Source: Podospora pseudoanserina
Lineage: Eukaryota; Ascomycota; Sordariomycetes; Sordariales; Podosporaceae
Direction: 5' to 3'
Assembly: GCF_035222485.1 (NCBI RefSeq)
Contig: NC_085925.1
Coordinates: 1,736,001-1,800,000 of the forward strand
DNA length: 64,000 nucleotides
Positions 33,705 to 45,078 of this stretch are shown here, piece after piece (positions within the stretch are counted from its first letter, which is position 1; each line of letters opens with the position of its first letter). The position numbers were made by a program, and so were the translations under genes. The notes beneath the pieces were generated by a model. The model saw only the letters and a list, made by a program, of their open reading frames with translations. It was not told the origin of the DNA and did not search any database.

Positions 33705-35306
33705 ATGGCCAAATATACCGAGGAGGATGTTAAAAATGCCCAGAAAGACATTGCCGCTGGTATAAGCCAGCGAAAAGCGTCCAACAAGCACGGGATTCCA
33801 CGTTCCACCCTGAAGCACCGTATTAATGGTACCCTACCAAGGAACCTTGCCCATGAAAACCAACAGCGACTTTCTCACGGCCAAGAAGACCTTATTGTTC
33901 AATGGATCCTTCGTCAGGAAAGCTTTGGCTACGCTCCCACCCATGCCAATGTGAAGGCTTTAGCGGCCACTTTACTGGCTGAATAAGGCGATCCCAACCC
34001 CCTTAGTAAGCACTGGGTATCCCACTTTATTGGCCGTTATCCCGATATTAAAAGAAAGGTTAGAAAGAAAATTGATTACGCTAGAGTCAACGAAGCTACC
34101 CCGGAGAATATTAACAAGTTCTTTGACCTATATTCCACCGTTGACTGGATCAAGCCTAGGTATAGGTATAACCACGATAAGGTGGGTATAATGGAAGGCC
34201 AGGGAGAAAACGGCTTAGTTATTGGGTCTTTGAAGCGGGACAAGAAGTTTGTATACGTTAAATAGAACGGAAGAAGGACCTGGACCACCATACTTGAGTG
34301 TATCTCACAAGACGGGAGAGTCCTCCCCCCCGGGGTCATTTTTAAAGGTAAAGACCTTTAAAAGTAATGGTTTAAGGACTAATTGGGCAAGGACTGGTAT
34401 GTGGCTGTATTAGAGAATAGCTAGATCAGCAACAACCTTACCGTTAGTTGGCTTAAAGAGGTCTTTATACCCAGGACTGAACCTAAGGATCCATCAGAAC
34501 CCCGTCTTTTTATTTGTGATGGCCATGGCTCACATACCACTGACGACTTCATGATCCGGTGCTACAGGAGCAATATTTACCTTCTTTTCCTGCCCCCCCA
34601 CTGCTCTCACGTCCTTCAACCCCTTGACATTGGCTGCTTTTCCAGTGTAAAGAAGGCGTATAAGAGGCTTGTGGCTGTGAACGACGCCCTCACCAACTGT
34701 ACGCCTAACGGCAAGGTCGACTTGGTCCGGCTGTATGACCTTGCCCGCAAGCAGGGCTTCAGGAAAGAGAATATTGCAGGCGGCTGGCGTGGGACAGGAT
34801 TATGGCCCATACGTAGGCGCAAACCGCTCTTTTCAAGCCAGGTGGTAGTCCCTGTGGTGCCCTTGGATCTCTCTTCAAAAACACCCACTTTCCATACCGT
34901 GGGGGATTCCCAGGTGGCCAAGAAGGTCAGGGACCTACTCAAGAACCATACACCGGCCGGAAAACGGCTTGCGGCAAGGACTCTCACCAGTACTATACTC
35001 ACACTGAGATCTGAGGCATCCATCCACAAAGCTGATGCGGCAAGGCACCAACAGAACGCCCAGAAGGCCCAGGAAGCAAGAAAAAGGCGCAAGTTGAATA
35101 GAGAAGACTCGAATTCCAAGTTTGTGAGGCTCTGTGATCTGGAAGAGGCCCGCATTGAAGGGAGGGTGGTGGAGGAAGAGGTGGTAGCCAAGGAGGATGT
35201 GGAGCAGCCAGAGCCAGCCCAGCCTGTGCGGCGCAGCGCACGTCATCGGGTTCAAACCAGGCGCAAGCGAGAAGCAGATGCAATGTCTGACTCTGACAGT
35301 GGTTGA
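33705..35306 (+). pseudogene. Fot1/pogo transposase with six in-frame stops
   Basis: A single frame of about 534 codons starts MAKYTEEDVKNAQKDI. Residues 5-45 form a psq-type helix-turn-helix (SQRKASNKHGIPRSTL), followed by a CENP-B-like segment (SHGQEDLIVQWILRQE). The DDE/D core shows YRYNHDK, RLFICDGHGSHTTDDF and PPHCSHVLQPLDIGCFS. The tail is basic and acidic by turns (RRSARHRVQTRRKRE). In-frame stops at about 33984, 34263, 34359, 34365, 34377 and 34422 are all TAA or TAG at places where family members commonly have Gln. CAA/CAG to TAA/TAG is a CpA-to-TpA change, the RIP preference. No frameshift was seen. The enzyme is inactive as written. Confidence 0.85.
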
Positions 35307-35418
35307 GCTACATTTTGGTATAACTCCCATAGAAATTGACCCAATATTAGTCTTGTTGTGGCCAGTGTGAGCATTCAGGGGTAATCTCAACAAGGTTGTG
35401 TGGCTGGTGTGGTGGTGG

Positions 35419-35460
35419 TGGACCAGATCCACATGTGGTCCATTTCCTGGTCATCCAACC
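35419..35460. repeat. Right terminal inverted repeat of the Fot1-type element
   Basis: Inverted counterpart of 33516..33557, ending CATCCAACC, immediately followed by the TA duplication. Confidence 0.85.
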
Positions 35461-37401
35461 TACATCGGAGACTGTGAAATATATGGGAGTCCACCGACAC
35501 AAGGACTCATCACATTCACTTGTATGTAGTCCGCAATACTTTTAGCTCAGCGTCTTTTTTTTGATGTATCATTTTCATAATCGAAGATTAATTTGATAGA
35601 CCTGCAGTCAATGTTGTCAGAAACACGAATGATGGCCAGCGTCGAGTCCAGTTTGGATTAGATCCTTGCGATCCACAGGGACGGGATCAGGAGACCGCTC
35701 CACTTAAATTTGCAACTCATGCAGGTGTAGGTACTCGGTTACGGGCTCAACACGAAATACGGACTCGAGACTAACGTGCGGCGCAGTAGATGCAGGCGAT
35801 GTCCGCCTATCTAGGTGCAATATCCCGAGCTTGGGGCTGATATCAATACCTGCAGTTTGTCGTGCTGAGATCTACTTCTGATTAGGTAGGTACCTCATCC
35901 AGCCCGCTTGCATTCTCCATTTTAAGGTATGTCAATTTTCACATCGGTTCCCGTAGGGGTCTTTTTTGGCCTGCTCATATATGTTCCCTCTTCCTCTTTC
36001 GAACATTGCCGGCACATACTCTGTCAAACGTCTGATGCAATGATGATAGCTTGCCTTGTTTCCAAATTCGCTGTGTAATAGGGCTGTGAGTTCAGAGAGC
36101 GACATTGCCACATTCTCCACTATCATGGTAACATTCGTTGACCATGGCCATGTAATGAGCTCCCCTGTGGATATAACTTGCAACTGTCTTAGCTGGTGCA
36201 ACCTTACAAGGAATACTTCGCGTCGCGGGTGCAAGGCCCTGAAATGCCCCACGGACGGTTTATGTTTGATGTAACGGTCCCCATGGCTAATCAAAACATG
36301 GATCGTGGTGCAGTTGGTTGCACAAGTTCTTCAGCATCTGCACCATGCTTGAGTGGATCGGTAGTGTCAAACAACCAACTGAATTCCGGATTAGATCCGG
36401 TGGCTTGGTGCTGGGAATAGCAGGCTGGATATCCTGCTGGGTCGAACGCATACAGGGTCACCCGACGTCGTTGGCGCTATAATTGATTATAGCGGAGCTA
36501 CCAACGCATGGTTCTTTTGTGACTGTAGGATTACAATCTAAATAGTTGCATCCTTCTACCATGTACGTAGTTGTGATGGGGTTGCTGCTTGCTAGCGCTG
36601 GCGAGTTTGAAGAGCCTTGCCAGTAACAGTTGGTGATAAGTTTTTGATCCCGCTGTAGTCTATGTCGAAGACGCACCATGGAATCAATACCTCAGTACCT
36701 TAGGTAAAATAGCCAAACAATACTCCGCCTGCTAACCTTTGACAGTTACGACCTCCTGTAACGTTCTCCAATGCTGTCTTCAGTAGATATCTAAACAGCC
36801 CAAACTGTGATGTACCAAATAGTCAACGGAGCTCAGTTGTCATCCCAAGAGTCTCTCCCAGAAATACAAATGAGAGCTCTTTCCGTTTCTACATCCGAAA
36901 GCTGTTGGCGATTGCTTCTAGGATACAATGGTCCTAGACTGATGATCCTAGTTGATGAAAGAGCATAGATACTTACCTTCCGATCCACTTTTCTGAACAC
37001 CGGCCTGTTGTTGGTCGAACTGTCGAGTAGACGAAGGCCATTTATCCTTGCAAGACTTCGTTGGCAGGTGTTCTGCGCCCAGGGACCCTGTGTAGCCAAG
37101 GACCAAAATACCACTCTCCCATCTCGAGGCCAAGTGGACTTGGGCGATGGACGTACCTCAAGGTGATGTGAACGCCAGCCAATTCTTCTATAAAGACAGC
37201 AGTCCAATCTCTCAAAACACTCTTCTCTTCATCCCTCAGATCATCACATCCATCTATCCTCATCCATCTTCACAGCCCAACTCCAAACCACACCATCGCC
37301 TCAATCCCAGGTCAACACCTCAGGTTCGTCTTAGCCCATTCCCACACCTCAGCCCCCAGCTCGCTTTCTTCTAACCACTGCTCTCATCCACAGCCGTCAA
37401 A
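35461..37401. other. Intergenic spacer, 1.9 kb
   Basis: No convincing gene. A minus-strand frame at 35932..36294 ends in a somewhat protein-like segment (SLSELTALLHSEFGNKASYHH) but has no family match. The last 220 bp hold the promoter of the 37402 gene. Confidence 0.45.
37179..37194 (+). promoter_or_regulatory. CCAAT and TATA motifs of the 37402 gene
   Basis: CCAAT at 37179..37183 and TATAAA at 37189..37194. The CT- and CA-rich stretch that follows runs to the ATG 208 bp downstream, consistent with a long leader. Confidence 0.5.
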
Positions 37402-37743
37402 ATGATGTTCAAGCCCTCCACCGTTCTCTACGCCCTTCTCGGCCTCGCCACCTTTGGCAACGCCGCTGCCGTCCCTGCCGAGGACACCACCGCTGCCGCC
37501 CCCCTCGAGAAGCGCGTCTGGCTCAGCAACTTTGACATGCAGGCTCTCTGCAGGCAGCAAGTCCACAACGCCGCGTCTGCCATTCGCAAGGGCAACAAGT
37601 GCCAGGATTGGAGGTGCATCTACAACAACGTGGAATATCATGCCAACATGGCACTGTACTGCTCCAACAAACACGGTACTCAGGCGTATGCTGCCTGCGG
37701 TGGTGGCACCGTCTGGGATTGGCAGTGCCACGATCGCAACTAA
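37402..37743 (+). CDS. Small secreted cysteine-rich protein with Kex2 site (113 aa)
   Basis: Single exon. MMFKPSTVLYALLGLATFGNAAA is a signal peptide; a short propeptide (VPAEDTTAAAPLEKR) ends in Lys-Arg, a Kex2 cleavage site. The mature part, about 75 residues, has six Cys (ALC, NKC, WRC, LYC, AAC, WQC), which could pair into three disulfides. Codons are strongly C-ending, as in highly expressed fungal genes, and the promoter has CCAAT and TATA boxes. No family recognised. Size, prepro structure and Cys content are typical of secreted effectors or antimicrobial peptides; the function is inference only. Confidence 0.85.
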   Translation: MMFKPSTVLYALLGLATFGNAAAVPAEDTTAAAPLEKRVWLSNFDMQALCRQQVHNAASAIRKGNKCQDWRCIYNNVEYHANMALYCSNKHGTQAYAACGGGTVWDWQCHDRN

Positions 37744-38198
37744 GCGCGCGGCCTGGTCTTGAACTGACGGTTGCTCAACAATCAGCGGGTTGGTTGGAAC
37801 AGTTGGAAAGGGATGTTGCGGGGTTTCAAGTGTTTCGGTTCGACAGATGTTTGTTTTGCTGGGAGATATCAGTGTTTCTTCTATTTGTGATATATCATAG
37901 GGAGATTTGTACTTAGCCTCTGGTGCAGATGGAACTGATTTATCTGTCTTGTTTATTGTGCCTGGCTGTCTTTCTGTTCTTGAATTGTCGATGTTTTTTT
38001 GGTAACTTCCTCATCGGTGGGGTCTGATGATGATTGCACCTACCTTGTGGGTATCTGTCTCTTACATTGCTTTTAATCCTTCAGGTCCAGTTATTTAGGC
38101 AGCAGCTCTACTTCCCCTCTTTCCAATCAGCTTTCACCTCATTTGACACACAACAATCGCAGCATCTTATCCAGTGTACCTCAATACAGCAATTCAAT
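37744..38198. other. Intergenic spacer, 455 bp
   Basis: 3' flank of the secreted-protein gene and upstream region of the next gene. A frame open upstream of 38199 (from 38034) is hydrophobic but was judged to be leader sequence. Confidence 0.45.
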
Positions 38199-39082
38199 AT
38201 GGAGGTGTATTATGGAATCAACACTGAAAACAGGGATAATACTATCTGGTCAACCGAAAGACTATATCTTCGTCTCTTAGAAACCTTCCCCGAATTTGTC
38301 CATGACTTCCAAGCGAAGTGGAACGACTGGCATCAAGCTATCTCGGCTGACGAGTTCGTATCCATCCCTAGCATCCATTCTATCCATTTGCTAACGTAAG
38401 GTAACCCGCAGCTCATCAACATGGTCGTCAGTCGCTTCCTTCACAGCCCTCACCGCACTCGGTCCCCAGATCATATCTCTCGTCGTCTACCAGTTGGCTC
38501 TTGACCAAAACGATAAGACGGCCGTACATCTCTGTACCTTTATTCCGTACTTCCCTCGCACGAGCCCTCGTGACACTGACGTATGATGGTGCTCCCCCTC
38601 GCGATGTAGACTTAGCCCTGGGACCTGACAGCTCCTACCTACTTGACGTTCTCGAAAATGAAAATTCCCCTGGGTTGCAGATCTTGCGCGCCTCCTTCGA
38701 CCGCAACAGGGCGGTACGCAAGACTCTCGCCGACTGGGCCGAATACTGCGAGCGAGTTTCCCACCACAGCTCGTCAAGCATATATACCGAGTGTGCTGAG
38801 TATGAGACCTTGGTCAACTTTGGGGAGAGTATTATCCCGCATGTAATGTTGCAATATGCGAACGATATCAAACTCCAGATTGAACCGAATGCGGTCTCAC
38901 GTGCGAGTGGTATTGGCCGGGGTGTGCTGTTCTGGTATGAGCTGCTTCATGAGCTGGTGTGGGGCTGTAAGACGGGGGGGCAGACGTGGGTGTTTGAGGA
39001 TGTGTATAATCGGTGGGAGGGGTGGTTTCAGGGGGGAAGTGGTGTTGGAGGGGCGCCTAGGTATTGTGGGGAGGGTGCTTGA
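38199..39082 (+). CDS. Conserved-looking hypothetical protein (249 aa)
   Basis: Proposed exons 38199..38353, 38412..38533 and 38610..39082, with introns of 58 and 76 nt carrying GCTAAC and CTGAC branch sites. The frame is kept throughout. The protein starts MEVYYGINTENRDNTIWST. The middle has FTALTALGPQIISLVVYQLAL and LALGPDSSYLLDVLENENSP, and the end has GRGVLFWYELLHELVWGC. No signal peptide is seen and no domain was recognised. The splice model was chosen because it links three protein-like segments that otherwise lie in different frames. An upstream in-frame ATG at 38034 is possible. Confidence 0.55.
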
Positions 39083-39812
39083 TGGAGAGGTATACTTGGT
39101 CATTCTCACTCGGCCGTTAAAGTCCGTTGGTTGGTTTTTCTTGCTTAAAATGGCAGATTGTCCCATGTTTATACTGAAAGACTGTCTTGGCCTTTGTGGT
39201 ATTTGACATGGATAGACATGTAGTCAGTTTGAGTCTCTGTTGGTTGTGTTACCTGCACCTAAGGAATTGCTTCTGATCATCTCAAAAGATAGGGGTTCTA
39301 TGTTACGGAAAATGGTCAACCCTCACCTGTCAGAGTGACCTACCCTGGCTGTATTATGTCCGGATTATTCCGCGGACTGTTTCCTCCGGATGGTGCTACA
39401 GTGACGTCTGGGTGCATCGCGCCCACCATTCACATCCAGGTACCTGTTACAAGACTTGAGTAAGGCAGCCAGACTGTTTTCATAGTTTTATTGAATTCAA
39501 TGTCCGCACAGCCATGCGATGCTCAACTCCTTAAAAGCCCCGTCATGCCTGGCATTGGGTTCTGATGAATCCTTCCCTTTGACAACCAAGATCATCATAG
39601 CTGCCAACACCGACTATGGATCCGCGTCGGTATCATTGCTGTGAGCCGATTTTCCATCAGAGATTTACCGAGTCCAATATCAAGGGAGCCAAATCGATTA
39701 CACCTCTGAAGGCTTGAAGGCTGCCAAAACCACCAGCTACAGGAACTCAAGCGCACGCCACTCCATCTCGAAACACTTCGTCCCCAAACACATAACCTCC
39801 GTTCTCATCGCC
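39083..39812. other. Intergenic spacer, 0.73 kb
   Basis: No gene or RNA feature recognised. Confidence 0.5.
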
Positions 39813-41340
39813 ATGGCCCGCACTCGAGCTCAAACAGCGGCCCGAAGGGCGCTCCCATCGTCGGCGTCAAATTATCAAGGTCCTTATTCTCCGCAGCGCC
39901 AAAGGACACCTCCCGCTGACGCTTGCAGGGAATCGACCCCAGCACATCCAGCCGCGCAAAGGCAGTTCTCGAAAACGCGCAACCAGGCGCGCCGAACGCA
40001 ATCGCCTACGTCCAACTACACTAGCGAGACGCTGGTCCTACGAGTATGCCCTCTCTCCTTTGTATTATGTGGTTCATAAGCTAAGTTGGGTCGCGGGATC
40101 CATAGAACCAACCGACGCCTGTCCAGAGCAGAGGTCGCAAGCGCAAGCACTCAGTCGAACACGCACCCGAGGCAGACCCAGGCCCAGACCCAGACCAGAA
40201 ACGACAATGAACATCCCCTCCACACCCTACCGAAGACGCATTTGGCGAGCCGGCGATCGGCAGCAGCGCCAACAAACACACTGACCCAGTTGCTCTCTGG
40301 GTGAAGGAAAACCGCTGGCCAGAGGAGCAGGACTGGCCGGAAGTGACCTCAACGTCGGATTTCGCCATGGACCGTCTTCTTGCGCGGAAGAAATCCTCGT
40401 CCAATCTGTCTCGGAAGCGATCGAACTCTGGTACAACCATGACACCCAGAGACCAGAAGCCGAAGGAGGAGAAGAGTGCACCGTATGGGGACGCGCGGTA
40501 CCCGTTCCTACTCCAGACCAAGGACTCATATATAAGAATCTCTAAACTTGGTATCACCGATAGAAGCAAACAGCTCATTAGGCACTTAATGGCGAGCAGC
40601 CAACTCCTTACGGAACCCTCTTCGACGACCAAATCTTTATACATGCTTGTTGCAACCTCGAGGATAAGAATGAGGCGAGGATTATTCAAGACATTTCACG
40701 GTTTATCGTCCCTTCGGCAGAATCGCTTGCGCTCCGGAACAAGAACCATAAATGCCTTGTTAAAAGCGTTAACGAAGGGTGGAACAACTCGATCCCTTTT
40801 ACCACTACCCGTCCACAGCCTGACTACTCCGTTGGGTTTGAGCGAGACGCATTTACCGAGGAGCAACTCGCTAAACCATCACCCTTTATCGGCGACTTTA
40901 TTCCCGGGGACCTGTCCTTCTTTGAGGCCACCTACTATATGTACTTCCCGTTCCTAACCTGCGAGGTGACGTGTGGCGCCGCGGCGCTCGACATTACAGA
41001 CCGGCAGAACGCCCACAGGATGACCCTTGAGGTACGGGCCATCGTCGAACTCTTTCGTGCTGTCGAGCGCGAGGATGAGGTTAACCGGAAGACCCTCGCC
41101 TTCTCCGTCTCGCACGACCACCAGTCAGTACGGATCTACGGCCATTTCCCAGTGATAACCGGGAAAGATACTGAGTATTACCGGTACCCAATCCGAAAAT
41201 TCAACTTCACAGAGCTGGACGGCAAGGAGAGATGGACAGCGTACCAATTCACCAAGAATGTTTACGACACATAGATGCCCAAGCATTTTGAGAACATCTG
41301 TTCTGTCATCAATCAGTTGCCCGCTTCGCTTCTGTGCCTG
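39813..41340 (+). pseudogene. DUF7924-family gene, interrupted
   Basis: The N-terminus MARTRAQTAARRALPSS and GPYSPQRQR is typical of this fungal family as I recall it; basic stretches continue in another frame (SSRKRATRRAERNRLRP). The central part runs LWVKENRWPEEQDWP, LLARKKSSSNLSRKRS and QKPKEEKSAPYGDARYPF, changes frame near 40590, then continues GEQPTPYGTLFDD, EGWNNSIPFTTTRPQPDYS and YYMYFPFLTCEVTCGAAALD up to KERWTAYQFTKNVYDT. A TAG at 41272..41274 stands where relatives have Trp (YDTWMP), after which MPKHFENICSVINQL continues. A TGA (40207) and at least two frame changes also occur. The family often resembles restriction-like or unknown nucleases; function is not established. Judged inactive. 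Confidence 0.7.
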
Positions 41341-42728
41341 ACGAACGGGGCAGCCAATCGAGCATTGCCGAGCAGCAAGCGGTCACTCCAGGTACCTCAT
41401 TCAGTGAGTCGAAGAGGGGGAAAGGATAAGACCCGGAAAGGCCGTGAGGTTGGTGGGTGGATAGCATCTAGCATGTGTCATGGAAGTGAGGCTCAACTTG
41501 AGGGCGACCTGGTCTCTGTGCTGCGTGCACGCGCTGGCCACCCCTTTTGCATCCAGCCAATCGTTCCTCAAACATGCTAATTAGCTCCCAAAGATGATAG
41601 AGGTAACACAACCTGGGGGTGAGCCGGGTGAGCTTCGCTACTTTGCGCATGAGGTGTCATTTGGTTACCACGCATCTGAGTCACACATTGATACTTTCTT
41701 AGTTCTAAAGAATGGGTCGGGTGATACGGACAGCCGATGGAGTCAAAATGTAGTGGGCGCAGGGGCCGGGTCACGTAGGAGAGGGATCTTGTCACTGAGC
41801 AGTACCCCCACACTTTGGACCAGACATCATCATGAGCTCGATTAAACCCCTGCATTTGACCGCTTTGTAGTGCTTACGCATTGCGAATCCCCTTTTGTAA
41901 TCCCTTAAAACCAGTGATACCGCGTACGGTGACTGTCGGACTTCCCACAGAGGCCGCTTCTGGCTCGGGCAGGATCCCAACATGATGGAGTCGGAAGCTA
42001 GGCTACTGGCCAAGCCTTGACGTTGCTGAACTTTGTCGAGCAACCGATAAAGAGCCGAGGGTTGCTGCTAGCAAGGGGTTCCAGCCCCATCTCCAGCTTC
42101 CTGTCAGAGGTGTGCGCAGTTCCACCTCGGCCAACAACCCAAAAGGTCACCAATGCAACCGTCAAATGGTGCATTCTGCGCACCACTTGCATTATGAAGT
42201 CAACCACCGCTCTAGGTCTCTTGCCTGCCGGTGTTCCTGACACTTCCACTGCATATCATCGGTTCCGCTCCCGCCCAGGACCGATGCGACGCGAGCCGGA
42301 AAAGCAGATGGAAACACGGGCGTGTCGAGAATCCGTTTCGGCATGATTTTCAACCCCAGGTATAAAGCCCATACAAGCACCTCCGCGCGGCTCATCGGCA
42401 TCGCCATCACTGATAGAAGCAAGCAGGGAACGCACGTTCACTCAACTAATAAACCCATTCGTATCAATCGTTGTGTAGTCCCCGCCCAACTTCTCTACCT
42501 TATCTAGCCGCTCTGCTCTAATTCCCAAAGATACTGCTCCACTTTGTCTGCACCCCACCCGAAAGCAAAGTGCACCATCTCACGGAATAGGCCCTTATCG
42601 GCCTGCGGTAAACGACCCAGGCTAGTGAAGCAAGCATATATCCTCGATGCTGGACTGTTCAAAGTGTCTGCAAAGGACCTTTGAAGAGGCCGGCCCTCCT
42701 CCTCAAATTTGCGCTCAGCTTCTTGGAA
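41341..42728. other. Intergenic spacer, 1.4 kb
   Basis: Short, mutually contradictory frames on both strands only; no gene or RNA recognised. Confidence 0.5.
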
Positions 42729-43540
42729 CTACCGACAGTAGATTCGTCGAGAAACGTCTTGCCGTAACACATTCCTGTAGGCGAGATGACTAGGATCTCT
42801 GAGAATGTCCTCGGTGTCTGATCCCAGCAACGGAAACGGCATAGGGTAACGGTTGGCTTGCCATGGAGCAGTGTGTGCGAACTCCCAATCGATAATGGCA
42901 AAAAAAAAATTGAATGCATCATCGACGAGGATGTTCTGGGTGCCGAGATCCATATGGTTGAGGGGGAATTGCTCAACGGTGTCCATGTCTCCGAACAAAG
43001 CAGTCTTGTCCAGAATGTCGCGAAAGACTAGGGCACCCAGCCTGGCGGATGAATCTAGCTTGCTGGCTGCGGCGTTTGCAACGGCAGTGAAGTATTCAAC
43101 TGCTCTGGAGAATGGACCCGCATCCCTGAGCTCTGCGCTGGAAGAAGCAGCTAAACGGCCTATAATCGGTTCCCCCGACGGGGAAATCGAGCAGACAGAG
43201 CCTATTTGAGAGTACGTAGGAGTGGCTAGTTCCACTTGAACCCTTGCCCACTGCATCATGATGTGTTCTTGTGTTGCAACCTGAGTGAGGTCAGTGGATT
43301 CTGTTCGTTGCAGCGGCGGAACAATACAGAGCAGAAGAGGGAATAGGAGCGAGATCGAATTATGGATAGCATGAGACTTACTGGCAAATTACAAATATCG
43401 AACTCGACATCTTGCGACGTATTCCCATAAAAGCCTTCCAGAAGCATATATGTAGCCCCGACATCAGCAGCGAGCTGAGACCCGGGGCCTTCGTATGCGT
43501 ACAGGCAAGGGATGGGAGTCGCAGACAGTCTTTGCCTCAA
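42729..43540 (-). pseudogene. APH-type phosphotransferase remnant
   Basis: Two joined segments on the minus strand, 43540..43382 and 43280..42729, with a GTAAGT donor and CTCAG acceptor and frame kept. The first gives LRQRLSATPIPCLYAYEG and ATYMLLEGFYGN, matching the end of the N-lobe of fungal aminoglycoside-phosphotransferase-like kinases. The second gives QIGSVCSIS, GPFSRAVEYF, the catalytic loop LNHMDLGTQNILVDD (Brenner-type HxDxxxxN) and FFAIIDWEFAHTAPW with the metal-binding Asp. The normal N-terminal lobe with the ATP-binding lysine is missing; upstream sequence stays open only briefly before stops. It is either a 5'-truncated relic or a gene whose first exons were not found. The family phosphorylates small molecules or proteins. 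Confidence 0.6.
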
Positions 43541-43873
43541 GGTGCAATCATGCAGATAAGCAATTAGTTCTTGGGTTGAGTCCTGTTCTGTTCATATGTG
43601 AGTGCCGGGTTCAGCTCCTAGCCGGGCCAGGATTCACCACTTTTCACTCTTCCGAGCCCTTGCAACCGCCCGAGCAAAGTCTGCCCACCAGGACGGAGAT
43701 ATACAGCATGGCTGCCGGTGTGAATATGAAGTCGGGGGACCCGAAAATGATAGATCCAACATACCGGGAAGAACCAAGTATTTTAAAGCGTTGATATCTT
43801 GGAGACAGGGTGGATTTATCAAACTGACTCCTGTGGGGTGTGGGAAAAGGGTCGGTTTCCTACAAGCGGACGA

Positions 43874-44084
43874 GGAAAGTAAAAGCGAGCGAGGAAACCG
43901 AAATGAAAATAATATATTAACGACTAAAAAATCTGGCCAACACAGTAGTAAGTTGTCAAAAACCAGGAATTATATAAGGAAATATTTTACGGGTTTAATA
44001 ATCTTTTTAATATAGTAATATCAACGTTTAATTTCCCGCTTCCTTTACGTTATTTTCGCTTTTCCTTGTTTACTTTTGCTTTCC
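43874..44084. mobile_element. AT-rich element with terminal inverted repeats (about 211 bp), probable RIP-mutated MITE
   Basis: The left arm starts GGAAAGTAAAAGCGAGCGAG; the right arm, read inverted, starts GGAAAGCAAAAGTAAACAAG, and similarity goes on for about 40 bp. Nearly all differences are C/T or G/A transitions, as RIP would cause. No coding capacity and no clear target duplication. The superfamily is unknown. Confidence 0.5.
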
Positions 44085-44611
44085 TATATAATACCTACTG
44101 ATAAGCTAACACTTAAACGCCTCGGATTAATAACTTTAAATACATATCAGAATACTATTTAAAGTATTAAATACATTACCGAGGGAATTAGACTCTTTAA
44201 AAAGGCAGTTCTCGAGCTATCATAGGGTCGTATCTTTTATAGGAGTTATCGGTTTTACTATTCTTATAGCTTTACCACTTCGTTTAACTTTGACGGTGTA
44301 CGATTTCTTACGAATAAGATATACTACACTTCCTCTCTTCCATAGCCAAAGTTTATATTTACAAACACCTAGATACTCCACCGATAAAGTCGCTCTCTGT
44401 CAGATAGATACCCTAACTGAAATTCCTCCTCGATAAGAACCCCGTCGTCGGTCTCCCAAACCTAAGCAACGTAACCAAATCACAGTAACACTCTTTTGAT
44501 GTATATAGGCTTCAATTTTGCTATTTTTATCGAAAGTTAGTTAGGGGAAGGAGACTAATGCAACGAGTATCACCGTGTCCCTTTCCTTTCCTGGCACGGG
44601 CCGCGAATTTA

Positions 44612-44692
44612 CAAGGGGAACAAGGGGAACAAGGGGAACAAGGGGAACAAGGGGAACAAGGGGAACAAGGGGAACAAGGGGAACAAGGGGAA
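44612..44692. repeat. 9-bp minisatellite, nine perfect copies
   Basis: CAAGGGGAA is repeated nine times without error over 81 bp, then one variant copy (CAATGGAAC). Because the unit is three codons, frames through it stay open on both strands (Gly-Glu-Gln or Thr-Arg-Gly on plus; Pro-Cys-Ser or Val-Pro-Leu on minus). No convincing gene surrounds it, so these are treated as by-products. Confidence 0.9.
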
Positions 44693-45078
44693 CAATGGAA
44701 CACGCCAGCAAAGACGTGGTTGTTCGTGCATTCAAGGACGCCAAGATCGACCTTCGTGGCTGGAGTCAATCAAGTACCGGGCAGGCACCTGATTATATCA
44801 ACAAAAAAGGCGGTCTTGCATAACCCCCACAGTGCGGAACAGCCTAGTCGAAGCTGGATCCCGCGAGGCCTTGCATTAGTTTCCTGGTTTCATGCGTGTT
44901 TCCTGTTTCTTCCACATGCGGTTGCATACATTTAAGGCATAGTTTTATGAGACTCCTATGCTGGCAAGTAAACCACCTGATCACAGGCCTTTTGCTCCCA
45001 GTGTGGACGAAACCCCTGATGCCTTTCTTGACTTTTCCAGTTAATTTAAATGGTCCCAATTAGTAGGGTTTTTCGTGC

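Larger units (their letters stand above)
33516..35460 (+). mobile_element. Fot1/pogo-type DNA transposon, full length (1945 bp)
   Basis: Terminal inverted repeats of about 42 bp (33516..33557 and 35419..35460) match at 37 of 42 positions and begin GGTTGGATGAC. The element is flanked by TA on both sides (33514..33515 and 35461..35462), the target duplication of the Tc1-mariner/pogo superfamily. Size and gene content agree with Fot1-like elements. One transposase gene runs left to right. The ends look mobilisable in principle, but the transposase frame is interrupted, so any movement would need an outside enzyme. Confidence 0.9.
43541..45078. other. AT-rich, gene-free block with repeats
   Basis: From about 43870 to 44560 base composition drops sharply to AT-rich, unlike all neighbours, as in RIP-mutated repeat relics. 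It contains an inverted-repeat element and, downstream, a 9-bp minisatellite, both listed separately. No gene recognised. Confidence 0.6.

Noticed and set aside
35932-36294. Minus-strand frame of 120 codons in the 35.5-37.4 kb spacer.
   Set aside because: Part of it looks protein-like but there is no family match, no plausible start context and no neighbouring exon.
44612-44692. Regular repeat array as a possible CRISPR.
   Set aside because: Unit is 9 bp with no spacers and the genome is eukaryotic; it is a minisatellite.
44558-44935. Open frame encoding Gly-Glu-Gln repeats (and antisense Pro-Cys-Ser repeats).
   Set aside because: Both frames owe their length to the 9-bp array; flanking residues look random and no signal or domain is present.
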